Shown: positions 8,789 to 18,062, counted from the first letter of the stretch. The stretch is DNA of 64,000 nucleotides from Myxococcus eversor (GCF_010894455.1 NZ_JAAIXY010000017.1:1-64000), one strand, 5' to 3'. Notes: generated by a model not told the origin, from the letters alone. Numbers and translations: made by a program.

Positions 8789-9368
8789 ATGATCAGTACC
8801 GTGACCCGAGGCCTCGGGTCAAGCCCACAGTGCGAGTTCGGTGCGGTGGGGGCTCACGGAGGGTGACTCCCGCGTGCCGTGGGAGGGGAGGCACGGGGCC
8901 GCGTGCGGAGTGGAAGGGGGCTGTCGGCGTGGCGTCCGGAGCGTGAGTCCTGGGCGCGGTGGCCGATGTGAGCGCAGCGTCCGGAGCGCGCAGGGAGCTT
9001 CAATCGGACGGCTTTCAGCCGGCGCTGGGGAGGGCAGGCCCCAGGTCTTTCTTTGGCGCCTGGTGACAGGCGTGTCGACACGGCGTCTGTCTGGGTTTTA
9101 GAGGCGCCTCGCCTGGAGCCTGCCGCACTGCTACCGGACTCGAGCAATGCCTGACGCGCCCCGGCGCGGACCTGGAGCGCTCCTGACCCGCGAGTCCTCG
9201 CGGCGGTCAAACAAGACACCCATTGCTTTTCAGTTGCTGGGTGACGAGGGCCGGTGCTGGCAAATTATGGCGCGGGTGTGTCGCATTCTGCTTCGGTGGT
9301 CTGTGTTGTGAGCCGTTGCGGGAGGGCGATAGAGTCACGTTGCCTTTTCCCCAACGGAGTCGTTCATC
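8789..9368. other. Intergenic region, no gene recognised
   Basis: About 580 bases between the S4 operator and the next lipoprotein gene. Open frames here have biased, low-hydrophobicity products and no recognisable domain. A 12-base string GCGTCCGGAGCG occurs twice (near 8934 and 8979). The stretch just before 9369 is less GC-rich and probably holds the lipoprotein promoter, but I could not define -35/-10 elements with confidence. Confidence 0.4.
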
Positions 9369-9977
9369 ATGACTGTCTTCAAGCGTCTTGCCTGGGCTTG
9401 CGCCGCTGTGTCCCTCTCCGCCTGTGGTGGCGGCCTCCCCGAAGGCTCCGCGCCTCAGGACGCGCTGGACGAGCAGCAGGCCGCGCTGACCACCAGCTCC
9501 TTCGGGGGCTGTTCGTTCACCATCTCCTCGGCCATCATTCCTGGAGAGCTTCCTCCGCGCTATGCCATCACCCTGACGCGCGCCGCCTCGGGCACGTGTC
9601 CGTATGCCGCGGGCAGCGTGGAGCTGGGCCGCTCCTACAATACGCCGCACATCGCCGTGCTGGGGACGGGCGTGGGGCTGGCGACGGCCTACTCGACGAA
9701 GGGTTCCCCGAGCGGGAGCGCCAACACGCAGTGCCGGGTGAACCACATCGACGCGGCCACGCTCGCGAAGGTTCGGGACGACACCATCGTGGTGAACTTC
9801 GGCGCGGGCAATGTCCCGGTCTGCAACCTGGACAAGACGGACGCTGGCGCCACGCTGGTTGCCTACGGCACGAAGACGGGCCCGCTTCCGGGCGAGACGG
9901 GGAGCGGCAGCAACTACGTGGCCACGTATTACAACTACTTCACCAGCACCACGCCGCCCGTCTACTACGCCTACTGA
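9369..9977 (+). CDS. Hypothetical secreted lipoprotein
   Basis: A 202-residue protein with a lipoprotein signal: basic start (MTVFKRLAW), hydrophobic core and lipobox LSAC at residues 16-19, followed by GGG. The mature part is rich in Ser, Thr, Gly and Ala, contains four further Cys that could form disulfides, and ends in Tyr-rich sequence (NYFTSTTPPVYYAY). I do not recognise a domain. It is probably anchored to the outer membrane or released. It is monocistronic, bounded downstream by a strong hairpin. Confidence 0.75.
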   Translation: MTVFKRLAWACAAVSLSACGGGLPEGSAPQDALDEQQAALTTSSFGGCSFTISSAIIPGELPPRYAITLTRAASGTCPYAAGSVELGRSYNTPHIAVLGTGVGLATAYSTKGSPSGSANTQCRVNHIDAATLAKVRDDTIVVNFGAGNVPVCNLDKTDAGATLVAYGTKTGPLPGETGSGSNYVATYYNYFTSTTPPVYYAY

Positions 9978-9988
9978 AGACGGCTTCC

Positions 9989-10028
9989 GGCCCGCGGCGC
10001 AGCACCTCCGCGGGCCGTCGGTTTCCTT
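9989..10028 (+). terminator. Probable intrinsic terminator after the lipoprotein gene
   Basis: A perfect 9-bp stem GGCCCGCGG/CCGCGGGCC (9989-9997 with 10008-10016) with a ten-base loop, followed by GTCGGTTTCCTTTC. It begins 12 bases after the stop at 9977 and lies between convergent genes. Confidence 0.7.
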
Positions 10029-10059
10029 TCGAGGGACCGCTCTTCAGGGCACTCGAAGC

Positions 10060-11865
10060 TCAGGGACAGTTCTTGCCGAACACGGCCGTGAAGGAAGCGC
10101 CGTTGTTGTAGACCTGGAGCTTCTTCAGCCGGTATCCCTGAGCCGACTCATTCCCATGGAGCGTCTGGTACTGGGACATGGCGGCGTCCACGTACGCATG
10201 AGTCAGGCAGCCGCTGGCGTTGTTGGCGGTGTACGCGAAGCGCGGCGGGTTGTGCGTCGGGTCGGCGACCAGGTTCTCCACGTGCATCCCCTGTCCCGCG
10301 AGCGCGGCCAGTTCCGACACCGCCTGGGCCTCGGATAGCCCATAGCGCAGGTACCGCACGTCCAGGTCATGACTGCTGAAGAGGACGGCGTAGTACTGCA
10401 CGCCATTCTCCCGGTAGGGGAAGAAGTCCTCCACGCGCCAGCCCAGGTTCAGCACATACGTCTGGTAGAACGAGTCCAGGCTCGCCTGCGTCAGCCGGTG
10501 CTCGAACTGTGCCTGCTCTCCCGCGCGCAGCTTGCCGTAGGTGGTGTTGTAGCGAGCCTGCCCGGAGGAGTTGATGCGGATGCGGGTCTCCCGAGGCACG
10601 TAATTGGATTGCCGCCACAGGTCCACCTGTGTGTTGAACCCGGTGCTGTCCAGGCCCGCCTGCACGCCGAAGGCGGTGTCGGTGGAGTACTGGTAGGAGC
10701 CCGCGACGCGCAGCACGGAGTCCTGCTCGTAGAAGGTCAGCGTCTCCGGGCGGTAGCTCATGCCCCGGTAGTACTCGGGCTGCTCGGTGAAGGTCTCCCA
10801 CGTGGCGCCGTGGAAGTCCGGGTAGTGGGGCATCCACAGGCGCGGATAGAAGGTGTCCTGGAAGCCGGTGTAGCAGCCGGTGGAGACCTTCTCGTAGACA
10901 CCGAAAGGGTCCACCTCCACGGCCACCAGCGGCTGGGTCGGCATGGGCATGCCGATGTAGACATGCAAGTGATTGTTGGCGTGGTTGCTGGCGGGCCTGC
11001 CGTCCGCGGCGAGCGAGCCGGGCGTGAGCGTGTTGCCGGATTTGGCGATTCTCTGCCCGCTGGAGACCCACTGGCCGAGGGTGACGGGGATGGCATCCGC
11101 CTCCGTGCCCCAGGAGGGGTGATTGGGGTAGTTGTGCGCCATCAACTGGTAGCGCGCGCACTCGTCATCCCCGGTGGGACACGTCATCGCCTTGACGGCG
11201 GCCACGTCATGGGCGCGGCCGTCTCGCAGGTGCATGTAGAAACTGTAGAGCTTCTTGCCGTTGGCGCCGGTGTGCTCGATGACGATGGTGTTGCCGCCAC
11301 CGCCCGGCGGGCCATCGAAGTAGATGCCGATGACCTTGCCCTCGGCGATGGCCAGCACATCGAAGCTGGAGTCCTTGTCCGCCGGCGTGTTGGCGCGGCT
11401 GATGTCGAGCCCCCGGTGGATGCCGCCGCCGTTGTAGCGCCAGCCGTGGCCCAGTCGGACCTCGGTGCCGGAGATGACCGGCGAATTCGCCGTGAAGGGC
11501 AGCCTCAGCGGAAGGGGTGCGCGGATGCCGCGCAGGAACGTCTGGGCGTCCGCCGCGACTGGGAAGGCGGTGGAGGGGCCGCGCAGGTGCGTCAGCAGCC
11601 GCCCCTGGAGGTCGGTGCGCAGCGCGGAGGCGGGCAGGGCGTTGATGGCCTCGCGCCACTCCTCCAGCGCGCCTCCTGGGGCGGTGGAGAGGGACTCCGA
11701 GCCCGTGGTGTCCGGAGTCACGCAGGCATCCGCGATGTCGCTCACCAGGACGGGCTGCTCCTGGGTCCCCTCGAAAATGGGAGACGAGGCCTCGGGGGGA
11801 CCGCCACAGGCGGAGAGGAGCACGGCGGACAGCAGGGACCAGGACCAGGGGCTGCGTGGAGTCAT
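10060..11865 (-). CDS. M23-family (LytM-like) metallopeptidase lipoprotein
   Basis: A 601-residue protein beginning at ATG 11865, giving signal WSLLSAVLLSAC with lipobox LSAC. Residues about 140-310 form an M23 domain: HRGLDIS supplies one His and the Asp zinc ligands, and HANNHLHVYIG the HxH motif, so the active site looks intact. The domain is interrupted by insertions around YMHLRDGRAHD. The C-terminal half has repeated WxxxxYRP and YYAVLFSS-like units resembling the bacterial tandem-repeat (BTRD1-like) domain of some secreted hydrolases. It probably cuts peptidoglycan cross-links or Gly-rich peptides outside the cell, fitting a predator. Only 32 bases follow the terpene synthase stop, so co-transcription is possible. 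Confidence 0.8.
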   Translation of the reverse strand: MTPRSPWSWSLLSAVLLSACGGPPEASSPIFEGTQEQPVLVSDIADACVTPDTTGSESLSTAPGGALEEWREAINALPASALRTDLQGRLLTHLRGPSTAFPVAADAQTFLRGIRAPLPLRLPFTANSPVISGTEVRLGHGWRYNGGGIHRGLDISRANTPADKDSSFDVLAIAEGKVIGIYFDGPPGGGGNTIVIEHTGANGKKLYSFYMHLRDGRAHDVAAVKAMTCPTGDDECARYQLMAHNYPNHPSWGTEADAIPVTLGQWVSSGQRIAKSGNTLTPGSLAADGRPASNHANNHLHVYIGMPMPTQPLVAVEVDPFGVYEKVSTGCYTGFQDTFYPRLWMPHYPDFHGATWETFTEQPEYYRGMSYRPETLTFYEQDSVLRVAGSYQYSTDTAFGVQAGLDSTGFNTQVDLWRQSNYVPRETRIRINSSGQARYNTTYGKLRAGEQAQFEHRLTQASLDSFYQTYVLNLGWRVEDFFPYRENGVQYYAVLFSSHDLDVRYLRYGLSEAQAVSELAALAGQGMHVENLVADPTHNPPRFAYTANNASGCLTHAYVDAAMSQYQTLHGNESAQGYRLKKLQVYNNGASFTAVFGKNCP

Positions 11866-11897
11866 GCCCCCCCAACGAAGCTCGCCGGCGATTCCCC

Positions 11898-12908
11898 TCA
11901 CCTCGACGCGCGGAGTACTCCGCTGTCATTGGCGTCCTGCTCCAGGAACTGCTGGGAGTAGCGCTGTGTGTCCAGGTCCACCCAGTCCTGATAGCCCCGC
12001 ATCCAGTCGCGCATCCCGGTGATGAAGCCTCGGAGCTCCTTGCTGGCGTGGGGCTCCACCTGGCTGGCTTCCCGCTGGAACGCGTCAATCTCCGCGCGGA
12101 CCTTGTCGAAGGTGTAGTCGATGCCCTCCTGGAGCGTGTGCCCCTGGGCGGCATGGAGGATGACCATGTTGCGGTACTGCCCGGGTTGCCGTGCTTCCAT
12201 GGGCAGGCTCTGCATGTCGTTGCTCCAGCAGACGACGTTGTTGGTGTGCAGGCGCAGGCCGAGGACATCGGGCCGGTGGAACTCTTCAGCGGGGAGCGGC
12301 CCCGCATTGGCCGTGTCGAGCAAGTCGATGCAGGGGTTCATTCCGCTGGTGTGGCGGCGAATCGCCTCATAGGGCCGGATGGCCGAAGAGGGCTCCTCCG
12401 CGAGGTGGCTGACGATTTGAAGTCCCGCGGTGGAGGCCCACATCCGCATGCCATGGGCGAACCGCTCGAAGTGCTCCCCGGGGAGCCGGCGGCGCAGGCG
12501 CTGGCAGACGTCCAGCCAGGCGACCTCGCCGAAGACGGGCGACGCGCCCAGGCGGTTGAAGTCCAGGACGTCCAGCATCGCCGTGAGATTTGGGAGCGTC
12601 TCGCGACTGAGGGTCTCCACCCGGTCCACGAAGAGGTCGTCCGTGATGAAGAACCAGATGAAGTAATCCGCGATGATTTGAAGCAGCTCCCGGTCGGCGT
12701 GGGGATAGCAGCGGGCAGCGAGCCAGCCGTATTTCGTCCGAGTGACGCGTGCCAGATACTGCTCGGAGGGGATGAGACCGTGCCTTGCCGCCCAGTGCGT
12801 GGCTTCCTGCTCCACGGGCTCGACGTCGGGTGAGCACACGCCCGCCCAGGGGAAGGCGATGGTGGGAATTCGGAGTTGCTCCAGTTGGGCGGAGAGATTC
12901 TCGAGCAC
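11898..12908 (-). CDS. Class I terpene synthase
   Basis: A 336-residue class I terpene cyclase. The Asp-rich motif ITDDLFVDRVE and the metal-binding triad NDMQSLPME (N-D-x3-S-x3-E pattern) are both intact; WFFITDDL and RRHTSGM also fit the bacterial sesquiterpene-cyclase group. The GTG at 12908 has an excellent GGAGG six bases upstream and gives the expected length; in-frame sequence further upstream looks noncoding. The product would be a volatile or soluble sesquiterpene, identity unknown. A paralogue at 22339-23355 shares most motifs but is broken. No prenyl-transferase or P450 gene adjoins it. Confidence 0.9.
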   Translation of the reverse strand: MLENLSAQLEQLRIPTIAFPWAGVCSPDVEPVEQEATHWAARHGLIPSEQYLARVTRTKYGWLAARCYPHADRELLQIIADYFIWFFITDDLFVDRVETLSRETLPNLTAMLDVLDFNRLGASPVFGEVAWLDVCQRLRRRLPGEHFERFAHGMRMWASTAGLQIVSHLAEEPSSAIRPYEAIRRHTSGMNPCIDLLDTANAGPLPAEEFHRPDVLGLRLHTNNVVCWSNDMQSLPMEARQPGQYRNMVILHAAQGHTLQEGIDYTFDKVRAEIDAFQREASQVEPHASKELRGFITGMRDWMRGYQDWVDLDTQRYSQQFLEQDANDSGVLRASR

Positions 12909-13098
12909 GATGTGCCTCCAACATCCCTTGGCTGGATTCCGTATGAGCACGCGCTGCCGGGCGGACTCGTGTGTCGCGAGTGCGGTGCTGAAACACGGCT
13001 CGAACGGAGAGGGTTGTTGTGTGGATGATGGAGGCGTCACGAGGGCCGCGCAATTGAATCTGTACTCAAGGGCTGTGTCGCGTGAGACAAATAGTGGC

Positions 13099-13137
13099 TG
13101 CGGGCCAGGGGGCTGTTTCATCGAGCCCGCAGGCGTC
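13099..13137. repeat. Copy A of a 39-bp stem-loop repeat
   Basis: Starts TGCGGGC and ends near GCCCGCAGGCGTC, so it contains a perfect 7-bp inverted repeat (13099-13105 with 13125-13131). It is about 34/39 identical to a second copy at 13259-13297, the stem arms being identical and the loop differing. It lies upstream of the terpene synthase. Confidence 0.65.
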
Positions 13138-13258
13138 GCGAATGCCGTGCCTGCTCGGGGGCGCTCAGAGAGGGATGTCATGGGGAGGGCAGATACGCTG
13201 GACGGCCCGCGCAACATTGTCTGTTTTCAGGGGCATTGCCGCCGGAGGTGAGAGCCAT

Positions 13259-13297
13259 TGCGGGCCGAGGGGCTGTTCCCGCGAGCCCGCAGGCGTC
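13259..13297. repeat. Copy B of a 39-bp stem-loop repeat
   Basis: Second copy of the palindromic unit, 160 bases from copy A, with the same TGCGGGC/GCCCGCA stem. It ends 13 bases before the yjbQ start codon, so as RNA it would form a hairpin directly upstream of that gene's ribosome-binding region. It could be a REP-like element, a terminator or a translation control hairpin. Confidence 0.65.
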
Positions 13298-13310
13298 TAT
13301 CCTGCGGGGC

Positions 13311-13724
13311 ATGAAGACCCTGACCGAGTACCTGTGGTTCGAGACGAAAGAGCGGCGAGAGCTGGTCCGACTCACCGACACCGTGGCCTCGCTGGTCCGC
13401 AAGAGCGGCATCCAGGAGGGGATGGTCCTGGTCTCCGCCATGCACATCACCGCGGGCGTCTTCGTCAACGATGACGAGTCCGGACTCCATGAAGACATCT
13501 GGGAGTGGCTCCAGAAGCTCGCGCCGTTCGGGCCTGACTACCGCCACCATGGCACCGGCGAAGACAACGGTGACGCTCATCTCAAATCGATGCTGGTCCA
13601 CCATCAGGTCATCATCCCCATCACCACCGGGAAGCTGGACCTGGGCCCGTGGCAGCAGGTGTTCTATGCGGAGTTTGACGGACAGCGTCGCAAGCGCGTC
13701 ATCGTCAAGGTGATGGGCGAATAG
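13311..13724 (+). CDS. yjbQ: YjbQ/UPF0047 family protein
   Basis: A 137-residue protein of the YjbQ (UPF0047) family, small beta-rich proteins found across all domains; some have weak thiamine-phosphate-synthase activity, but the physiological role is unsettled. Signatures are MHITAGVFVNDDE, DYRHHGTGEDNGDAHLKSML and LGPWQQVFYAEFDG; the conserved His and Asp residues thought to form the active site are present. The start is ATG 13311, just after copy B of the stem-loop repeat; in-frame sequence upstream lacks family similarity. No thiamine gene is adjacent. Confidence 0.85.
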   Translation: MKTLTEYLWFETKERRELVRLTDTVASLVRKSGIQEGMVLVSAMHITAGVFVNDDESGLHEDIWEWLQKLAPFGPDYRHHGTGEDNGDAHLKSMLVHHQVIIPITTGKLDLGPWQQVFYAEFDGQRRKRVIVKVMGE

Positions 13725-13842
13725 CACCGTTTCGGAACAACGCGGTGGGTCCTCTCGGTGACAGGCCCTTGGGGGACGGGCTCGATGCTCGCGGCGTGCT
13801 CCTCTTTCTGCTTGGATTCAACGCCCACCCCTGGGAGTCATC

Positions 13843-16113
13843 ATGCGAATGTGTCGTCCATCGACATCTGCCGTTGCCGGTGTGTTGTGCGTCCTCTCCT
13901 CCGTGCTCTTGAGCTGCACGGGAGGAGGGACGGAGGATCCTCCCGCGCAGTTCGATGGCGTCGTCCTGGAGCAACGGGGGCAGGCGCTGGATGGCAGCAA
14001 CATCACCGAGTACGCCGCATCGTGTCGCGCGGAGCTGGGGCGACTGACGGACGCCACGTTCAACTGCCGGGACGGGACGCTGCTGCACACCACGAACACG
14101 CCCGACGGCGCGACCTGTGACAAGCCGGTGTGGCTCAACCTCGGCGGGAAGTACTGTGTCGACAACGCGCGCCTGTTGAAGCTGAAGACGAGCAATCCGG
14201 ACACCGAGGCGCGGGTCATCTGTCGCCGCTACAAGGCGGGGCCGGACACGTCGGAGAGCTTTCAAGACGTCGCCATCGTCGTCGCCAACAAGACGTCGGG
14301 GGCCACGTGCTACTTCCAGGCGCTGAGTGGCTCGGGCCCGGATCTCAATGGCAAGAACGTGCCCAACCCGATGGCGGACCCGGCGTCCACGGATGCGGCG
14401 GAGCGCGCCGCGGCCACCGCGGCCAAGACGTACTACATCAGCCCCAAAGGGCTTCGGGACAGCTCCTCCCTGCACTGCTCGAAGTGCCATGACAGTGACC
14501 CCTGGATGCACTCGCCCTACATCGACCAGGTGGCGGCGAGCGCGGATGGGCTGCCCACGGGCTTCAAGAAGGGGAAGTACAAGCTCGTCGAAGAGGCCTA
14601 TCTCACGAACGGAGGGAGCGGCTGGCCCAAGCCGGAGACGGTCACCACGGCGCGGGTCAAGGATGGTGCTGGAGATGTCCGCAATCAGGAGTGCACCGCC
14701 TGTCACCGCATTGGAACGAAGAACACGTGCGCGGATTGGTTCCCCAAGTCCGTCGACAAGAAGCCCATTCCCTCGCGCAACGCCGCGAATGGTGTGTGGC
14801 CGAAGAGCCACTGGATGCCTGAAGTCCTTCCCGCGACGAAGGCGGAGTTCCACACGCTCTATGACAATCACATCAAGGCGCTTGAGTGCTGCTGCTCTTC
14901 GCCGTGGAAGCTGGGCTGCTCCACCTTCACGGACCTGACGGACCTGACGAAGAAGCGCCAGGGAACGGGCGCGGCGGGGTTCATGCCCGGGGCGGAGAAG
15001 TGCGTGGATGGAACGACGGGAGTGGTGGCGCTCGGAGTCAGCATCGCGCCCATCGTCGTCGCCGCGCGAGGCTCTTCGGAGAGCTCCTGCACGTCACCCT
15101 TCACCGCGCCGCTCTGTGCCAGCTTCTCCATCGAACGCACGGACCTGGAGGGCAACACCACCACGCTCACGGAGGGGCCGAACGGGTCCCCGTTGATGGC
15201 GTGCGCCAATCATCCCCAGTCGCCCTATCCCGGGCCTCACGAGTCGCTCCTCGATGTGGAGCCGGGGGACCTGGTGAAGCTCAGCACTCCGCAGCGCTAT
15301 GCCTATGCGGACAACCATGACCTGCTCGAGTTCGTCGGGTGGCAGGTCTCGGAGAGCTGCCCCTGTGTCGATGGCGGCAGCACCACTTGTCAGTTCCGCA
15401 CGCGCGGCAGCCGCCACTGGTTTGGGACGGATGCCGAACTGCCGGAGGTGACGTACGAGGGCGATCCGGAGAGCTTCCATTGTCAGGCGCTCTATCAGCG
15501 CACGAGCGTCTGTCAGCCTCCCGACGCGGGCGTGGATGCCGGCACGAATGCGGGCGTGGATGCCGGATACGACGGAGGGCCGAGTGACGCGGGGTTCGAT
15601 GGCGGCGTGCGCGACGCGGGGTTCGATGCGGGAGTCTTTGACGCGGGCGTCGCCGACGCGGGAGTCTTTGACGCGGGAGTCTTTGACGCGGGAGTCTTTG
15701 ACGCGGGAGTCTTTGACGCGGGAGTCTTTGACGCGGGAGTCTTTGACGCGGGAGTATTCGACGCAGGAGTCGCTGACGCGGGAGTCCTCGACGCAGGAGT
15801 ATTCGACGCGGGAGCCTTCGACGCGGGAGTCGCTGACGCAGGAGTCTTCGACGCGGGAGTCTTCGACGCGGGAGTCGCTGATGCGGGCTGCACCGACGCG
15901 GGAGTCTCCGACGCGGGAGTCGCTGATGCGGGCTGCGCCGACGCTGGAGTCGCTGACGCTGGAGTCGCTGACGCTGGAGTCTCCGACGCGGGAGTGAAGC
16001 GGTGTGACGGCGGAGTCAGTGTCCCCGCTCAGTTTGGCGTGGGCGGCCCCATCCCCGCCGAGGATTGCCAGATAACCGCGGAGGAGGTGCCCTCGGGGCC
16101 CGAGGAGCCTTGA
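13843..16113 (+). CDS. Di-CxxCH lipoprotein with C-terminal DAGV repeat tail
   Basis: A 756-residue lipoprotein with signal ending in lipobox LLSC (about residues 24-27) and a GGGAG site before ATG 13843. Two haem-binding-like motifs, CSKCH at 212 and CTACH at 284, suggest a c-type cytochrome, possibly of two haems. Residues about 565-720 are a degenerate tandem repeat of D-A-G-V-x, about 25 units, then a short Cys-containing tail. Such DAG-rich regions occur as linkers in myxobacterial surface proteins. Several further Cys may pair. Its redox partner and function are unknown. It is bounded downstream by a strong terminator. Confidence 0.75.
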   Translation: MRMCRPSTSAVAGVLCVLSSVLLSCTGGGTEDPPAQFDGVVLEQRGQALDGSNITEYAASCRAELGRLTDATFNCRDGTLLHTTNTPDGATCDKPVWLNLGGKYCVDNARLLKLKTSNPDTEARVICRRYKAGPDTSESFQDVAIVVANKTSGATCYFQALSGSGPDLNGKNVPNPMADPASTDAAERAAATAAKTYYISPKGLRDSSSLHCSKCHDSDPWMHSPYIDQVAASADGLPTGFKKGKYKLVEEAYLTNGGSGWPKPETVTTARVKDGAGDVRNQECTACHRIGTKNTCADWFPKSVDKKPIPSRNAANGVWPKSHWMPEVLPATKAEFHTLYDNHIKALECCCSSPWKLGCSTFTDLTDLTKKRQGTGAAGFMPGAEKCVDGTTGVVALGVSIAPIVVAARGSSESSCTSPFTAPLCASFSIERTDLEGNTTTLTEGPNGSPLMACANHPQSPYPGPHESLLDVEPGDLVKLSTPQRYAYADNHDLLEFVGWQVSESCPCVDGGSTTCQFRTRGSRHWFGTDAELPEVTYEGDPESFHCQALYQRTSVCQPPDAGVDAGTNAGVDAGYDGGPSDAGFDGGVRDAGFDAGVFDAGVADAGVFDAGVFDAGVFDAGVFDAGVFDAGVFDAGVFDAGVADAGVLDAGVFDAGAFDAGVADAGVFDAGVFDAGVADAGCTDAGVSDAGVADAGCADAGVADAGVADAGVSDAGVKRCDGGVSVPAQFGVGGPIPAEDCQITAEEVPSGPEEP
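15620..15996 (+). repeat. 15-bp tandem repeat array inside the DAGV-tail gene
   Basis: About 25 copies of a 15-base unit close to GACGCGGGAGTCTTT run in frame and encode the DAGVF/DAGVA/DAGVS pentapeptides. Several consecutive copies (near 15665-15745) are identical. That indicates recent slippage or unequal recombination, so copy number probably varies between strains and may be mis-assembled by short reads. Confidence 0.9.
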
Positions 16114-16138
16114 CCCAGGGAGGGTCTGAATGACCGCA

Positions 16139-16180
16139 CGGGCCGGTGCCCTCTGGGGTTGCACCGGCCCGTTTGTCCTT
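16139..16180 (+). terminator. Intrinsic terminator
   Basis: A perfect 11-bp stem CGGGCCGGTGC/GCACCGGCCCG (16139-16149 with 16161-16171), an 11-base loop, then TTTGTCCTT. It follows the DAGV-tail gene by 26 bases and precedes the kinase gene. Confidence 0.85.
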
Positions 16181-16280
16181 GGGCCTCCATGGGCTTTCCG
16201 TCCCATGAGTGTGGCGCCAGACAGGTGTTCGCAGGCTTGATCTGGGCCAGGACGATTCCTGGCGCTACATTGGGTGGCCC

Positions 16281-18053
16281 ATGGATTCCGTGCCCGCCAA
16301 GCCCTTTGGCCGCTATTCGTTGGTGTCAAGGTTGGGAAAGGGAGGCATGGCCGAGGCGTGGCGTGCGCGATTGGTGGGTGAGGCTGGCGTGACGAAGCCG
16401 GTGCTCATCAAGAAGGTGCTGCCGGAGTACGCGCAGGATGAGCGCTTCATCCAGATGTTCATCAGCGAGGCCCGCATCTCCGCGTCGCTGTCGCACGGCA
16501 ACATCGCCCAGGTCTTCGACTTCGGACGGACGGACGGAGAGCACTTCCTGGCGATGGAGCTGGTGGACGGACCGCCGCTCCATCGCATCATCAAACGCGC
16601 GCTCCAACATGGGCTGAGTGCGATTCCCGTGGCGCAAGCCGTGTTCATCGCCATGGAGGTCTGCCGAGGGCTGCACTACGCGCACACGCGCACGGACGGC
16701 CGGGGTGTTCCACTGGGCATCGTCCATCGGGACATCTCTCCGGAGAACGTCCTGGTCAGCTACGAGGGACAGGTCAAGATCGTCGACTTCGGCATCGCCA
16801 AGGCGCGCGAGCTTCGAGGATTCAAGACGGAGCCTGGTGTGGTGAAGGGCAAGTACCTCTTCTTCTCACCGGAGCAGGCGAGGGGAGAGGACGTCGACGC
16901 ACGCACGGATGTGTGGGCGGCCGGCGTGGTGCTCTACCAGATGCTGTGCGGACGTCTGCCCTTGCAGGGGCCTGAGTACGTGGTGATGCACCAGCTGCAG
17001 GAGGGACGCTTTCCGTCACCGCGAACGCTGCGCCCCGAACTGCCCGCGGAGCTGGATGCCATCGTCCAGAAGGCGCTGACCGTGAAGAAGGAAGCGCGCT
17101 TCGAGTCCGCGCTTGCCTTGGCGGAGGCGCTCTCCGGATTTCTCTACGCGACCATGCCCCGCTTCTCGCCCATGTCGGTGGCGTGGCTCGTCCAGACGCT
17201 GTTCACCATGGAATTGCGAGAAGAGGGGCGCGAGCCTCAGGTGCCCACACCTTTCCGGGAGGAGCTGGCTCGCGTCGCCGAGACTCGCAGTTTCGCCACG
17301 ATGCATGAGTCGCCCATCGTGACGGAGGCCTCCACCCGCAAGTGGGTGTCGTATCGACGTGGCGTGGGGACGGGGCTCGGGGCGGCGTTCCTGCTCGCCG
17401 CGGGACTCGGTGTCGTGACGTGGAGGCTGCGTGAGACTCCTGCCGTCGATGCGCCGCCGCCGCGCGTGAGTGAGATTGTCGAAGCTCGCGTTGCTCCGGC
17501 AGCACCCTCGACGGTACCGGTTGCGCCCACTCAGGCGGCTGCTGGAGAGGTGAACGAGGAGGTTGTACCTGCCGCCGAGGTGGCACCCCCGGTCGTCGAC
17601 CCTGGTAGTGCGCCAGCTCTGGAGGTGGTGCCGACTCCGCCCGTGAGCACCCCAGCGGAGGCGCGGCAGGTTGACTCCGAAGCCGAGTACGCCGGCCTCA
17701 TCAAGCAAGCCCGGTCCGCCATCGTGGGCAGTCGCTACAAGTCCGCGGCGGCGTTCTTCCGCAAGGCGCTGTCCTTCAAGCCGGGCTCTACCGAGGCGAA
17801 GGTGGGGCTGGGCATCGCCCTGGTCAATGGATTCGAATCCGAGGCGGCCTTCCGCGAGTCCGCGAAGCTGCTCGCGGAGGTCGTGCGCGAGGACCCGCGG
17901 CACTCCCGGGCCTGGCTGTCGCTGGGCATGGCCTACCAGTCCATCGGGAAGAATTCCCAGGCGGCCGATGCCTACAAGAAGTATCTGATGCTGGACCCCT
18001 CGGGGGCATCCGCCAACGAGGTCCGCACGATGCTCAAGACGCTGGGGAACTGA
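16281..18053 (+). CDS. Ser/Thr protein kinase with TM segment and TPR tail
   Basis: A 590-residue Hanks-type kinase. The N-terminal kinase domain (about 10-275) has RLGKGGMAEAWRA (Gly loop), LIKKVLP (ATP-binding Lys), HRDISPENVLV (catalytic loop) and DFGIAKA, so it should be active. A single hydrophobic segment follows near residues 360-382 (GAAFLLAAGLGVVTW), then an Ala/Val/Pro-rich linker, then TPR-like helices from about 480 (AFFRKALSFKPGSTEAKVGL). That predicts a cytoplasmic kinase tethered to the inner membrane with a periplasmic TPR sensor or docking domain. ATG 16281 gives the usual spacing to the Gly loop. Substrates unknown. Confidence 0.9.
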   Translation: MDSVPAKPFGRYSLVSRLGKGGMAEAWRARLVGEAGVTKPVLIKKVLPEYAQDERFIQMFISEARISASLSHGNIAQVFDFGRTDGEHFLAMELVDGPPLHRIIKRALQHGLSAIPVAQAVFIAMEVCRGLHYAHTRTDGRGVPLGIVHRDISPENVLVSYEGQVKIVDFGIAKARELRGFKTEPGVVKGKYLFFSPEQARGEDVDARTDVWAAGVVLYQMLCGRLPLQGPEYVVMHQLQEGRFPSPRTLRPELPAELDAIVQKALTVKKEARFESALALAEALSGFLYATMPRFSPMSVAWLVQTLFTMELREEGREPQVPTPFREELARVAETRSFATMHESPIVTEASTRKWVSYRRGVGTGLGAAFLLAAGLGVVTWRLRETPAVDAPPPRVSEIVEARVAPAAPSTVPVAPTQAAAGEVNEEVVPAAEVAPPVVDPGSAPALEVVPTPPVSTPAEARQVDSEAEYAGLIKQARSAIVGSRYKSAAAFFRKALSFKPGSTEAKVGLGIALVNGFESEAAFRESAKLLAEVVREDPRHSRAWLSLGMAYQSIGKNSQAADAYKKYLMLDPSGASANEVRTMLKTLGN

Positions 18054-18062
18054 CCCGTCCCG

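Noticed and set aside
15620..15996. The DAGV array considered as a CRISPR array.
   Set aside because: Units are 15 bases, directly adjacent without spacers, and keep the reading frame; no cas gene is near.
15094..16329. A minus-strand open frame rich in SRVxD repeats opposite the DAGV tail.
   Set aside because: It is the antisense reading of the 15-bp repeat array; the plus-strand gene has a signal peptide, CxxCH motifs and a terminator.
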